Shown: positions 1-7,894, numbered from the stretch's first letter. The stretch is 42,618 nt of DNA from DATECU01 sp035286745 (GCA_035286745.1 DATECU010000372.1:1-42618), one strand, 5' to 3'. The notes: a model not told the origin generated them from the letters alone. A program made the numbers and translations.

Positions 1-92
1 CAAATGACGACTCAAGAGTAACAGCCCGGCCCTGTTCTGTCAACGAAAAGTCGAAGGCCGCAACGGTCGCGGGCGCTCCAGCCCCCGGGTCC

Positions 93-872
93 TCAGACAG
101 AATCCGCAGTCTCCGGCGCCTTCGCCGCCCCGACCGGCTCCAGGTTCGAGATCGCCGCGTCCATCATGGCGTGCGGCGTCTTGATGGTGCCGGGGCCCAC
201 GGCGTCGAGACCAACCCGCACACCCGCCCCTTCCCCCGCACTGCCCCGAACCGCCAGGCTCAGCCGCTCGGCCAGCGGCGCCGCCGTCGAAGCGGAGGTG
301 CAGGGGGCGAGCAGAGCGAACCGCGATCCGTCAAGCCGCGCCGGCACGTCGGGGGCCCGCGAACCGGCCCGGAGAGCGCCGGCAACACTGCGCAGAAAGC
401 GGGCGGCCTCCGGACCTCGGTCATCGGCGGCCTCCCCCGGAGCCTTGACCTCAAGAACGATGAGCGACAGGGGCAGCTGGTAGCGTTCGGCGAAAGCCAG
501 TTCCTGGGTCAACCGCTCGTGGAAACGGTGAGCGTTGAGCAGGCCGGTCAAGACGTCCTCGCCGGACAGGGCCGCCAGTCGATCGGCCTGGCGGCCCAAG
601 ACCGCGCCGAAGGCCGAGAACACGAGGAGCGTCGACAGCAGCACGTAGAGATAGATTGCCCGATCGCGGGCCAGCTCGTGCCAGCCGGGGGGCCTCCCGG
701 CCAACAGGGACTGAACCAGGAACAGCCCCCCCGGCGCACCTAGCGACAAAGCCGCCCCGGCCAGGGCGTGGAGCCGCCAGCGCGGCCCGGGCCAAGGAGG
801 TTCATGGTTCGGAATCTGAGCCCGGCGCTCGGCTCCGGAGAGCGGGTCCGACGAGCCGGGGCTCACCCTCAC
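93..872 (-). CDS. Membrane-anchored degenerate GGDEF-domain protein
   Basis: This is a protein of about 259 residues with two hydrophobic segments near the N-terminus (about residues 41-64 and 78-98, counted from a TTG six codons upstream), followed by a GGDEF-like domain. The domain entry motif EDVLTGLLNAHRF is clear. The signature position reads DGSRF instead of GGDEF, and the usual metal-binding Asp-Phe-Lys region is not recognisable, so diguanylate cyclase activity is unlikely. It may bind a nucleotide or act as a signalling partner. The GTG start at 872 overlaps the TGA of the upstream USP gene (GTGA), which suggests translational coupling; the TTG at 890 is an alternative. It is the last gene of a three-gene operon with a Cys-rich protein and a USP. 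Its fold family is fairly sure, its function unknown. Confidence 0.75.
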   Translation of the reverse strand: MRVSPGSSDPLSGAERRAQIPNHEPPWPGPRWRLHALAGAALSLGAPGGLFLVQSLLAGRPPGWHELARDRAIYLYVLLSTLLVFSAFGAVLGRQADRLAALSGEDVLTGLLNAHRFHERLTQELAFAERYQLPLSLIVLEVKAPGEAADDRGPEAARFLRSVAGALRAGSRAPDVPARLDGSRFALLAPCTSASTAAPLAERLSLAVRGSAGEGAGVRVGLDAVGPGTIKTPHAMMDAAISNLEPVGAAKAPETADSV

Positions 873-1795
873 GCCTGCCGGGGTCGACAAAGCAGCAAGG
901 GGATGTCGCTCCGGCGCATGACCTTGTCGGCCACGCTCCCGATGAGCAGCCGGGACAAGCCACCCCGCCCGTGGGTAGCCATGGCGATGAGATCGGCCCT
1001 GGTCGTCCGAGCCGCCTCCAGGATGGCGCGGGCCAGGTGGCTGGAGACCACAACGCGGGTCTCGACGCTCTGGCCGCGCTCGGCCAGCCGGGCGGCGACC
1101 CGCGCCAGGTAATCCTCGGCCTGGCCCTCCCGCTTCTGGCAGCCTTCGGCGGCAGGGGAGGCCGCCAGAGTTCCCCCCGGCAGCCGACCCAACCAGGCCG
1201 AGGGTTCGGTGACATGCACCAGCACGTACTGGGAGCGGCTCAACTCGCCCAGAGCCAGCGCCTGGGGTATCGCCTCTTCGGCCAGCAGGGATCCATCCAG
1301 GGGCACCAGGATTCGCCGCACTTCCGGCTCACCGGGCGCCAGCGCGCTGTCGTCCGCAAAACGCAGGACCAGGAGCGGCACCGCGCTGCTGCGGACCAGG
1401 GTGTCGACCACACTGCCCAGCCAAAGGCGCTCGAACCCGCCGTGGCCGTGAGTAGTGGTCACGATGAGGCCGGCTCGCTGGCGGGCCGCCTCCGCCGCCA
1501 GGGTGGGGGCGATGGGGCCATCGAGGAGCGCGACCTCGACCTTGACTCCGGGAGTGCCCGCCAGTCGGCGCTGCACCTCCTCGAGATAGGCGGCCTCGTG
1601 CTCCCGCTTGAGGGCGGTCACCTCCTCGTCGACCACCGGCATCCCCTCCAGGGAGATGGGGGTGCGGGTGTGGGGAACGTGGACCCGCGCCAAACGCAGC
1701 CTGGCCCCCGAGCGGCGCGCCAGCATGGTGGCCCAGGGCAGGGCCCGTTCGCTGAACGCCGAGCCGTCCAGGGGAACCAGCAGCGAGTCGTACAA
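869..1795 (-). CDS. Universal stress protein, tandem UspA domains
   Basis: A cytoplasmic protein of about 308 residues made of two UspA domains (roughly residues 2-145 and 158-305). Each half opens with a beta strand ending in VPLDGS and carries the ATP-binding pattern G-x2-G-x9-G-S: THGHGGFERLWLGSV in the first and THGRGGLSRLLIGSV in the second. Tandem USPs of this class usually bind ATP and are induced by starvation, hypoxia or respiratory arrest. I chose the TTG start at 1795 because AAGGAGG sits five to six bases upstream and the product then begins directly with the domain; a TTG at 1828 would add 11 residues. It lies between a Cys-rich protein and a degenerate GGDEF protein and is probably co-transcribed from the sigma54-type site at 2220-2235. 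Confidence 0.92.
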   Translation of the reverse strand: MYDSLLVPLDGSAFSERALPWATMLARRSGARLRLARVHVPHTRTPISLEGMPVVDEEVTALKREHEAAYLEEVQRRLAGTPGVKVEVALLDGPIAPTLAAEAARQRAGLIVTTTHGHGGFERLWLGSVVDTLVRSSAVPLLVLRFADDSALAPGEPEVRRILVPLDGSLLAEEAIPQALALGELSRSQYVLVHVTEPSAWLGRLPGGTLAASPAAEGCQKREGQAEDYLARVAARLAERGQSVETRVVVSSHLARAILEAARTTRADLIAMATHGRGGLSRLLIGSVADKVMRRSDIPLLLCRPRQA

Positions 1796-1824
1796 GGAGC
1801 CCTCCTTCCCGGCCGGGTCAAACG

Positions 1825-2178
1825 TCAAACGTCAATCAAGGATCGCCCGGTCACGTCCTCAACGGCCTCGATGACCAGCGGCAAGTACAGGCACAAACTG
1901 CACTCCCCACGGTCACGCAGCCGACAACCTCCACTCGGTCCAGGGGTTTCGCAACGGCTGCACACGTCGCGCTCAACCGCCTCCAGGTAGTCGGCGAGGC
2001 GGCGGCTGCGCACGCTCAAGATGGTGTCGACGATCAGCTCGAGGTGCGTGTCCAGCGGGCAGCCACGGCTCTGGTCGAGGCGACACTCCCCGCTCTCGCT
2101 GCCGTCCAAGCACAGCGGGCAGACGCGAAGGCGGATGGCTTCTCGCATGGGCCCGAGGTCCCGCGTGCCATCGATCAT
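1825..2178 (-). CDS. Small Cys-rich protein with duplicated CX2CX8CX7C motif
   Basis: A soluble protein of 117 residues with no signal peptide or membrane segment. I do not recognise the family. It is an internal duplication: Cys20, 23, 32 and 40 repeat as Cys73, 76, 85 and 93 with identical spacing (CX2CX8CX7C), each followed by a hydrophobic helix with Leu/Ile/Val. A ninth cysteine is at 96. Such a Cys4 set could hold zinc or an iron-sulfur cluster; the sequence does not decide. The ATG at 2178 is preceded by a purine-rich ribosome site (GGGGAGAGAG). It is the first gene of an operon with a tandem USP and a degenerate GGDEF protein, and has a sigma54-like promoter 40-55 bases upstream. A stress or redox role is inference from context only. 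Confidence 0.75.
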   Translation of the reverse strand: MIDGTRDLGPMREAIRLRVCPLCLDGSESGECRLDQSRGCPLDTHLELIVDTILSVRSRRLADYLEAVERDVCSRCETPGPSGGCRLRDRGECSLCLYLPLVIEAVEDVTGRSLIDV

Positions 2179-2219
2179 GGTGCTCTCTCCCCTGCCGCTT
2201 CCACCTCACCTGACCGAGG

Positions 2220-2235
2220 TGCAAGCGCGATGCCG
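2220..2235 (-). promoter_or_regulatory. Sigma54-type promoter for the Cys-rich/USP operon
   Basis: On the minus strand the sequence reads CGGCATCGCGCTTGCA, which keeps GG, ten bases, then GC, with a full TTGCA -12 element. The expected transcript start is about 30 bases before the ATG at 2178, leaving room for the ribosome site. It shares a divergent region (2179-2434) with the tonB-like gene, which has its own site. Confidence 0.5.
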
Positions 2236-2394
2236 TCTCAAAGCGAGCGAACGCGAGTGCGGAGAGCATTGTCGCGCAAAACTCACGGCGGAAGATGGCA
2301 AATCCGCAAAAGGGTGTCGATCACGCCGGCTCGGCCGGGGCGCCAAACGCCTGAAGCCACGGCTCTTCAAGGAGTTGCGAGGCGGCGCCTGAGC

Positions 2395-2410
2395 TGGCAC
2401 GCCACTTGGT
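2395..2410 (+). promoter_or_regulatory. Sigma54-type promoter for the tonB-like gene
   Basis: TGGCACGCCACTTGGT has a perfect -24 element (TGGCACG) and a ten-base spacer, but the -12 dinucleotide is GG rather than GC. The predicted transcript start falls just before the AGGAGGAG ribosome site and the ATG at 2435. Confidence 0.5.
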
Positions 2411-2434
2411 TCCGACATTGCAGGAGGAGCGCCC

Positions 2435-3244
2435 ATGGGACACACCACCACCACCGCGAGGGCCTTTCATCCGGGCCTGGAGCCAAAGATCGAGTTCCGT
2501 TTTCGGAGCCTGGTGCTGACGGAGCCCGATTCCCTGGTCAAGGGCCGGAGTACGACTGTGGGTGTGTCGCTGGTCATTCACGGCCTGATCCTCCTGGCCG
2601 TGATCCTGGTGCCCCTCTTCTACGAGGACGTCCTGCCGCCGCCGAGCGAGGCGCTGCGCGCGTTCTTCGTCTCACCGGCGGAGGTCGCTCCTCCTCCTCC
2701 GCCTCCTCCGCCCCCCGCCGCCGGGCCCCGGGCTGTGACCCGGGCCCCGGCGGCCCCTCGCCCGCTGGAACCGGCGAGCTTCGTGGCGCCCATCGAGATC
2801 CCACCTGAGATCAAGCCGGAAGAAGGACTCGACCTCGGCGTCGAAGGCGGTGTGGCGGGTGGTGTCGAAGGTGGAGTTCCTGGCGGGGTGATCGGTGGCG
2901 TCATCGGCGGCCTGCCGGACACGGCCCCGCCGCCGAGAGTGGTGCGGGTAGGCGGGTTGCTGACGGCCCCCAAGCTGTTGCGTCGAGTGGAGCCGATCTT
3001 CCCTCCCTTGGCAACCCAGGCCAGGCTCTCCGGGCTGGTGATCCTGGAAGCGCTCGTTGACGTGCGGGGGCTGGTCCAGGAGGTGAAGGTGCTCCGCGGA
3101 GCACCTCTCTTTGACGAGGCCGCAGTGACGGCGGTCAGGCAGTGGCGCTATCAGCCGCTTCTGCTCAACGGCCAGCCCACGGCCTTCATCTTGACGGTGA
3201 CGCTCCGGTTCAACCTCCAAACGCCTGGCAAGACCGACCTGTAG
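2435..3244 (+). CDS. TonB-family energy transducer
   Basis: A 269-residue inner-membrane protein that would couple the proton-motive force to outer-membrane receptors. In order: a cytoplasmic N-terminus of about 40 residues, one transmembrane helix at about 42-63, a Pro-rich stretch with nine consecutive prolines at 86-94, a Gly-Gly-Val/Ile repeat region at 134-160, and a C-terminal TonB domain at about 178-262 with the typical pattern AVRQWRYQP followed by NGQP. The Gly-Gly-Val linker resembles TonB proteins I associate with Acidobacteriota. The ATG at 2435 has AGGAGGAG five bases upstream. No exbB, exbD or receptor gene is next to it, so its partner is unknown. A sigma54-type site lies 25-40 bases upstream. 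Confidence 0.88.
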   Translation: MGHTTTTARAFHPGLEPKIEFRFRSLVLTEPDSLVKGRSTTVGVSLVIHGLILLAVILVPLFYEDVLPPPSEALRAFFVSPAEVAPPPPPPPPPAAGPRAVTRAPAAPRPLEPASFVAPIEIPPEIKPEEGLDLGVEGGVAGGVEGGVPGGVIGGVIGGLPDTAPPPRVVRVGGLLTAPKLLRRVEPIFPPLATQARLSGLVILEALVDVRGLVQEVKVLRGAPLFDEAAVTAVRQWRYQPLLLNGQPTAFILTVTLRFNLQTPGKTDL

Positions 3245-3408
3245 TCGCGGGGCCGGTCCCGACGCGGGTCCCTTCACGGGCCGCTGAGCCCCTATCGAGC
3301 GCCAGGCCTTCCCTCGACCGTCGCCCTTCTTGCGCCATCCATTCCCGGGCGGCGCAATCCATGCGCGTCTGTGGTCTCGACACGCTCGCGAACCGCCCCG
3401 GGGCGGGT

Positions 3409-3424
3409 CGGCGCAGGAATTGCT
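3409..3424 (+). promoter_or_regulatory. Candidate sigma54 promoter for the GAF kinase-activator pair
   Basis: CGGCGCAGGAATTGCT keeps GG, ten bases, GC and a perfect TTGCT -12 element; the -24 element has one mismatch in its core. The predicted transcript start would be only six or seven bases before the ATG at 3441, so either the message is almost leaderless or the true start codon is further in. If real, the kinase-activator pair could regulate itself. Confidence 0.35.
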
Positions 3425-3440
3425 GTACGATGTTGAGCGC

Positions 3441-5288
3441 ATGAAGGGCAAGACGAGCCAGGAGCTGAAGGAAGCCTACGAGTCTCGCGTCCGGGATCTG
3501 GAGGCGGCGCTCGAGCGCAGGGAGCGGGAGCTTGCGGTGTTGTCGGAGGTTGCTTCCCGGGTCCATGGCGCGGTCGAGTTGACCGCCATCCTGAACATCG
3601 CGATCGAGGAGATCCTCTCCGGGATGGACCTCAAGGCCGCGTGGGTCTTCATGGGGGACGAGAAGGACCAGGTCCTCCATCTGGCCGCCGAACGGGGCGT
3701 CTCCCCCAAGTACCTGAGCGCCGTGCGCAAGGAAGGCCTGGGTGAATGCCTGTGCCCGGAGGTGTTCTGGGGTGGGCATCGCATGATGGCCCGCAACACC
3801 ACCCAGTGCCCGCGGATGCCCCACCTGGTGGACGGTCTCAGCTCGCCGGTCGCCCACGCCTGCGTTCCGCTCCGCTTCGAGGGAGCTGCCCGCGGCGTCT
3901 TGAACGTGGCCGCCCGACCTGGAGAGCTGTTCACGGACGATGAGCTGCGGTTTCTGGAGACTCTGGGCCACCAGGTCTGCCTGGCGGTGGAGCGAGCCCG
4001 CCACCTGGAAGCCGAGCAGCTCCGGAATCAAGAAGCCCGGGCTCTGGCGGCCATCAACAAGGCCATCGGCGGCTCTCTGGACGTGAATGCAGTGCTGACG
4101 GCGGTCGGCGACTCCGCACGGGAGACGTTGGGGGCCGACCGGGTCCACATTTTCCTGGGAGCCGGATCCCGGCACCTGGTAGTGGCGCACCTCTCCGGCC
4201 TCCCCCACCCCGAGCTCATCGAGGGCCAGGCGCTCGACCTCTTGGCGCTGCGGGCCAACCTCCAGATGCGGGCCATCCAGGAGCGCCGGGTCTACACCAT
4301 CGACGACTGGACGAACGACGAGCGGGTGAACCGGGACCTGGCCCGGCGTTGGGATGCCGCCTCCGGGATCGTGATTCCCCTGGTGGCCCGCGACCATACG
4401 TTGGGCGCGATGACGGTGGTGCGCACCAGCCGACACCACTGGACCGAAGAGCAGGTGGAGGTGGCGGAGGCGCTGGCCGCCCAGGCCTCGGTGGCCATCG
4501 AGAACGCCCGCCTCTACGAGGAGGCCAAGCGGGCCTACCAGGAGCTGCGGGATGCCCAAGCCCGCATCATCCAGACGGAGAAGATGGCGGTCCTGGGCAC
4601 CTTCGCCTCCGGCCTGGCCCACGAGGTCCGAAACCCGCTCAACTCCATCGCCCTGCAGCTCTCGCTCCTGGAGCGGCGAGCCGCCACCCTGGAGGGGGGG
4701 GTGGCCGCGCAGATTCGAGACCTGATCGGCATCATCCGCGAGGAAGTGAAGCGGTTGGACAGCCTGGTCTCCGACTTCCTCCTCTTCTCCCGCACCAAGC
4801 GGGTCCACCACCAGCCGGTGGCCCTGGACTCCCTGCTGGACGAGGTGGTGCGCCTGCTCCGACCCGAGGCCAAGGCGGCGGGCGTCGCGCTCAGGCGCGA
4901 ACGCTGCGGCGAGCCCGCCCCCAAGCTGCCGCTCGACGCCGAACGCCTGAAGCAGGTGGCGATCAACCTGATCCGCAACGCCCTGGAGGCGATGCCGGAC
5001 GGCGGCAACGTGGTGGTGGAGGACGGGCTCTTGGACGGCAGCGCCTGCCTCAGGGTGCGGGACGACGGCCCCGGCTTGCCGGAGGGCATCGACGTGTTCC
5101 AGCTCTTCGTCACCACCAAACCCAAGGGCACCGGCCTCGGTCTTTCCATCGCCCAGCAAATCGTGTCCGAACATGGGGGAGACATCGCCGTGACCAGCAA
5201 ACCCGGCCAGGGGGCCGAGTTCACCGTCCGGCTACCGCTCAACCCGCCGGAAGAGCTCTTTGAGAAGGTAAGCAGCTATGAGCACTAG
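3441..5288 (+). CDS. Sensor histidine kinase, GAF-GAF-HisKA-HATPase
   Basis: A soluble 615-residue kinase. A short coiled coil (about residues 5-30) precedes GAF domain 1 (about 35-185) and GAF domain 2 (about 200-350). A HisKA domain follows with phospho-accepting His394 in GLAHEVRNPLNSIAL, then the ATPase domain with N box NLIRNALEAM, G1 box DDGPGLPEG and G2 box GTGLGLSI. GAF 1 holds Cys103, 105, 123 and 141, a possible metal or cluster site. There is no membrane segment, so the signal is probably cytoplasmic (redox state, gas or small molecule; inference). The gene overlaps the downstream NtrC-type regulator by 11 bases, so that is its likely partner. The ATG at 3441 lacks a good ribosome site; a TTG at 3330 would add 37 residues without similarity to a domain. 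Confidence 0.93.
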   Translation: MKGKTSQELKEAYESRVRDLEAALERRERELAVLSEVASRVHGAVELTAILNIAIEEILSGMDLKAAWVFMGDEKDQVLHLAAERGVSPKYLSAVRKEGLGECLCPEVFWGGHRMMARNTTQCPRMPHLVDGLSSPVAHACVPLRFEGAARGVLNVAARPGELFTDDELRFLETLGHQVCLAVERARHLEAEQLRNQEARALAAINKAIGGSLDVNAVLTAVGDSARETLGADRVHIFLGAGSRHLVVAHLSGLPHPELIEGQALDLLALRANLQMRAIQERRVYTIDDWTNDERVNRDLARRWDAASGIVIPLVARDHTLGAMTVVRTSRHHWTEEQVEVAEALAAQASVAIENARLYEEAKRAYQELRDAQARIIQTEKMAVLGTFASGLAHEVRNPLNSIALQLSLLERRAATLEGGVAAQIRDLIGIIREEVKRLDSLVSDFLLFSRTKRVHHQPVALDSLLDEVVRLLRPEAKAAGVALRRERCGEPAPKLPLDAERLKQVAINLIRNALEAMPDGGNVVVEDGLLDGSACLRVRDDGPGLPEGIDVFQLFVTTKPKGTGLGLSIAQQIVSEHGGDIAVTSKPGQGAEFTVRLPLNPPEELFEKVSSYEH

Positions 5289-6702
5289 AGGTCGAATCGT
5301 CGTCATCGACGACGAAGTCAACGCCGCCACCGCCCTGGAGACCCTGCTTCGCGAGGACGGCTACGAAGTGGCCTCGGCCCACGACGCCCGGGGCGGGTTG
5401 CTGCTGCTCGAGAAGGCGGAGCCCGACGTGGTCCTGACCGACCTGCGCATGCCGGGCATGGACGGTCTCGAGCTCCTGCAGAAGGTGAAGGAAGTGCGTC
5501 CCGAGACCATGGTCATCCTGATGACCGCCTACGGCACCGTCAAGACCGCCGTCAAGGCCATGAAGCTGGGCGCCGAGGACTACCTGGGCAAGCCCATCGA
5601 CGTGGAAGAGCTGGAGGTGGTCCTCCAGAAGGTCATCGAGAAGAAGCGCCTGCAAGAGGAGGCCCGCTTTCTCCGCGACCGGCTGGACCACAAGTACCGA
5701 TTGGACAACCTGGTGGGCGAGAGTCCAGAGATGCTGGCGGTCTTCAAGACCATTCGTCAGGTGGCCACTTCCAACGCCTCGGTCCTGCTTCTTGGCGAGA
5801 GCGGCACCGGCAAGGAGCTGTTCGCGCAGGCTCTGCACCAAAACAGCCCGCGCCGCAGCAAGCCCTTCATCCGAGTGGCCTGCGCCTCGCTGCCGGAGAC
5901 CCTGCTGGAGAGCGAGCTGTTCGGCCACGAGAAGGGCTCCTTCACCGGCGCCATCGCCAGCCGCGCCGGGCGCTTCGAGATCGCGGACGGCGGCACCCTG
6001 TTCCTGGACGAGATCGGCGACATCACCCCCACCGTGCAGGTGAAGCTCCTGCGCTTCCTGGAGGAGCGGGAGTTCGAGCGGGTGGGCGGCAACCGCACCT
6101 ACAAGGTCGACGTGCGCATCGTGGCGGCCACCCATCGCGACCTGACCAAGAAGCTGGAGGAAGGCTCCTTCCGGGAAGACCTCTTCTACCGGCTCAACGT
6201 GATCGAGATCCACATCCCGACGCTCAGGGAGCGAGCCGCCGACATCCCGCTCTTGGCCCTCCACTTCCTCCGCAAGTACGCGGCCGCCAACGGCAAGGAC
6301 ATCCAGGGATTGTCGGACGAGGTGATGGCGCTGCTGCTCCGCCACACCTGGCCCGGCAACGTCCGGGAGTTGGAGAACGCTATCGAGCGCGCCGTGGTGC
6401 TGGCCGACCAGTCGGTGCTGGCGCCCGTTCACTTCCCCACCCTGCGCAAGCTGGGGGCGAGTGTGGCGGCACCCTCGCCCGGATCCACCGGCATGGGGGT
6501 GGCCATTCCCGGCAGCTCCCTGGGCGAGATCGAGAAGGAGGCCATCCTGCGCACCCTGGAGGCGGTGGGCGGTTCGACCTCTCGGGCCGCGGCCATGCTC
6601 AAGATCAGCCCCCGCAAGATCCAGTACAAGCTCAAGGAATACCAGCAGCAAGGAGCGCTGATCCCCCGGCCGGCCCGAGGCACGGCCAAGGTCGCCGGCT
6701 AG
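5278..6702 (+). CDS. NtrC-family sigma54-dependent response regulator
   Basis: A 474-residue transcription activator. The receiver domain (about 6-118) has the acidic pair near residue 12 and the phospho-acceptor Asp55 in VLTDLRMPGMDG. The AAA+ domain (about 145-380) has Walker A GESGTGKE (173-180), and the sigma54-contact loop reads GSFTGA, an accepted variant of GAFTGA. A Fis-type helix-turn-helix closes the protein (about 428-465, ending in SPRKIQYKLKEY). It should drive open-complex formation at sigma54 promoters when phosphorylated by the overlapping upstream GAF kinase. Several sigma54-like promoters elsewhere in the window are plausible targets, although direct control is inference. 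It converges on a USP gene with only 34 bases between them. Confidence 0.95.
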   Translation: MSTRGRIVVIDDEVNAATALETLLREDGYEVASAHDARGGLLLLEKAEPDVVLTDLRMPGMDGLELLQKVKEVRPETMVILMTAYGTVKTAVKAMKLGAEDYLGKPIDVEELEVVLQKVIEKKRLQEEARFLRDRLDHKYRLDNLVGESPEMLAVFKTIRQVATSNASVLLLGESGTGKELFAQALHQNSPRRSKPFIRVACASLPETLLESELFGHEKGSFTGAIASRAGRFEIADGGTLFLDEIGDITPTVQVKLLRFLEEREFERVGGNRTYKVDVRIVAATHRDLTKKLEEGSFREDLFYRLNVIEIHIPTLRERAADIPLLALHFLRKYAAANGKDIQGLSDEVMALLLRHTWPGNVRELENAIERAVVLADQSVLAPVHFPTLRKLGASVAAPSPGSTGMGVAIPGSSLGEIEKEAILRTLEAVGGSTSRAAAMLKISPRKIQYKLKEYQQQGALIPRPARGTAKVAG

Positions 6703-6736
6703 GCTGTCGCCGCCGGTTCGGGGGTGAAAAGAACCT

Positions 6737-7627
6737 TCAGGAGCGGATGGTCAGGACCGGACAGGTGGCCCTGCGGACCACCTGGTTGGTCGTGGAACCG
6801 AAGACCAGGAGGTCCAGGACGCTGCGCCCCTGAACCCCCATGACGATGAGATCGGCGGCCTGCTCCTCGGCGATCTGGAGGATCTGCTTGTAGGCCTTGC
6901 CTTCGGTCACCATCTCGATCGGCTGACACCAGTTGCGGACCTCTTCCGGAACCGCGCGGCTCAGGCGGGCCCGCAGCTCGGCTTCCATGAGGTTTCGGTA
7001 CTCGCGGAGCCCGGGGTGCCGGTGCTGGTCCTCCGGGATGTCCTCGATGACGTGGAGAAGCGTCAGTTGCGCGTTGGCCTCCTGGGCCAGCGACAAGGCA
7101 TAGGTGAGGGCCCTCGACGACGACTCCCAGAAGTCCAGGGCGCAGAGAATCCGCTTGAAGAGAGCGTGCGGCGGGGGCGTCGGCCTCTCGCCGGGCCCGC
7201 ACACCATGACCGGACAGGAGGCACGCCTCAGCACCTTCTCCGCCACCGAACCCACCGCCCAGCGCTCGAGTCCGCTTCGGCCGTGGGAGCCCAGCACCAG
7301 CAGGTCCGCGGCGCCGGCCCGGGCCTGCTCGACGATCTTGGCCGCCGGGTTGCCGTCGGCAATGACCGTGGCTGACGGAATGCCGGCCCGAGTCGCGGGC
7401 TCCGCAAACCGCCCCAGCTCGGCCTGGACCTGGTCGCGAGGCACCGGCTCCAGCGTCGACGGGGTTACGCTCGGCGGATACGCCCACACGCCGGCAGCGT
7501 GAGGGACCACGTGAAGGATGGACAGCTCCGCCTCGTACCACTGAGCCAGACCGATGGCGTGATCACGAGCCCGCTCGGAGAACACCGAGAAATCGCAAGG
7601 ACACAGGATGCGCCGGATCTCGATCAT
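6737..7627 (-). CDS. Universal stress protein, tandem UspA domains
   Basis: A 296-residue protein of two UspA domains (about 1-150 and 158-296). ATP-binding patterns are GSHGRSGLERWAVGS in the first half and GVQGRSVLDLLVFGS in the second. The ATG at 7627 was chosen because GGAGG lies seven bases upstream and the domain begins at once (IEIRRILCPCDFS). It is divergent from the malic enzyme gene, and each of the two has a sigma54-type site in the shared 267-base region. The role in stress or low-energy survival is by family and context. Confidence 0.92.
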   Translation of the reverse strand: MIEIRRILCPCDFSVFSERARDHAIGLAQWYEAELSILHVVPHAAGVWAYPPSVTPSTLEPVPRDQVQAELGRFAEPATRAGIPSATVIADGNPAAKIVEQARAGAADLLVLGSHGRSGLERWAVGSVAEKVLRRASCPVMVCGPGERPTPPPHALFKRILCALDFWESSSRALTYALSLAQEANAQLTLLHVIEDIPEDQHRHPGLREYRNLMEAELRARLSRAVPEEVRNWCQPIEMVTEGKAYKQILQIAEEQAADLIVMGVQGRSVLDLLVFGSTTNQVVRRATCPVLTIRS

Positions 7628-7665
7628 GGCGACCTCCGCAAGGCGACGTCTTTGAAGGACGAGCG

Positions 7666-7681
7666 TGCAAGCCGGGTGCCC
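7666..7681 (-). promoter_or_regulatory. Sigma54-type promoter for the second USP gene
   Basis: On the minus strand the sequence is GGGCACCCGGCTTGCA: GG, ten bases, GC, with CAC in the -24 element and a perfect TTGCA. The transcript would start about 30 bases before the ATG at 7627, upstream of its GGAGG ribosome site. Confidence 0.6.
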
Positions 7682-7754
7682 GGTCGGCTCCGGAACGCTA
7701 GGCGCGTGCCGGCGGGCTTCGCGCGATCGGTACTCGCAAAGAAGGCGCTCTCCG

Positions 7755-7818
7755 CTGGTTTCCCCGCATTTCCTGCCGTGCGGTCCGAGCCCTTCGGCGG
7801 TCTGGCGAGGGAAACCAG
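7755..7818. repeat. Spaced 10-bp inverted repeat between USP and malic enzyme genes
   Basis: CTGGTTTCCC at 7755-7764 returns as its exact reverse complement GGGAAACCAG at 7809-7818. The arms lie 12-75 bases upstream of the malic enzyme sigma54 site and 74-152 bases from the USP site. They could be binding half-sites for an activator shared by both promoters, or a chance or structural repeat. Confidence 0.4.
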
Positions 7819-7829
7819 CTCCTCCCTCC

Positions 7830-7845
7830 TGGCACGCCCCTTGTT
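7830..7845 (+). promoter_or_regulatory. Sigma54-type promoter for malic enzyme
   Basis: TGGCACGCCCCTTGTT has a perfect -24 element and ten-base spacer; the -12 dinucleotide is GT instead of GC, as also seen before the USP-hydrogenase operon. The expected transcript start is about 40 bases before the ATG at 7895. Confidence 0.6.
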
Positions 7846-7894
7846 CCTTGTCCCTCCCGAGCAGGCCAGTTGCACGGGGCCGAGGAGGATGGGA

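Noticed and set aside
3210..5174. Long minus-strand open frame opposite the GAF kinase
   Set aside because: It mirrors the kinase gene; its product is low-complexity and rich in Gly, Val, Leu, His and Gln, as expected from antisense reading of GC-rich codons. The plus-strand product has clear domains.
6703..6736. Bidirectional terminator between the NtrC-type gene and the USP
   Set aside because: Only a 5-bp stem (GGTTC with GAACC) and no T-run are visible, too weak to call.
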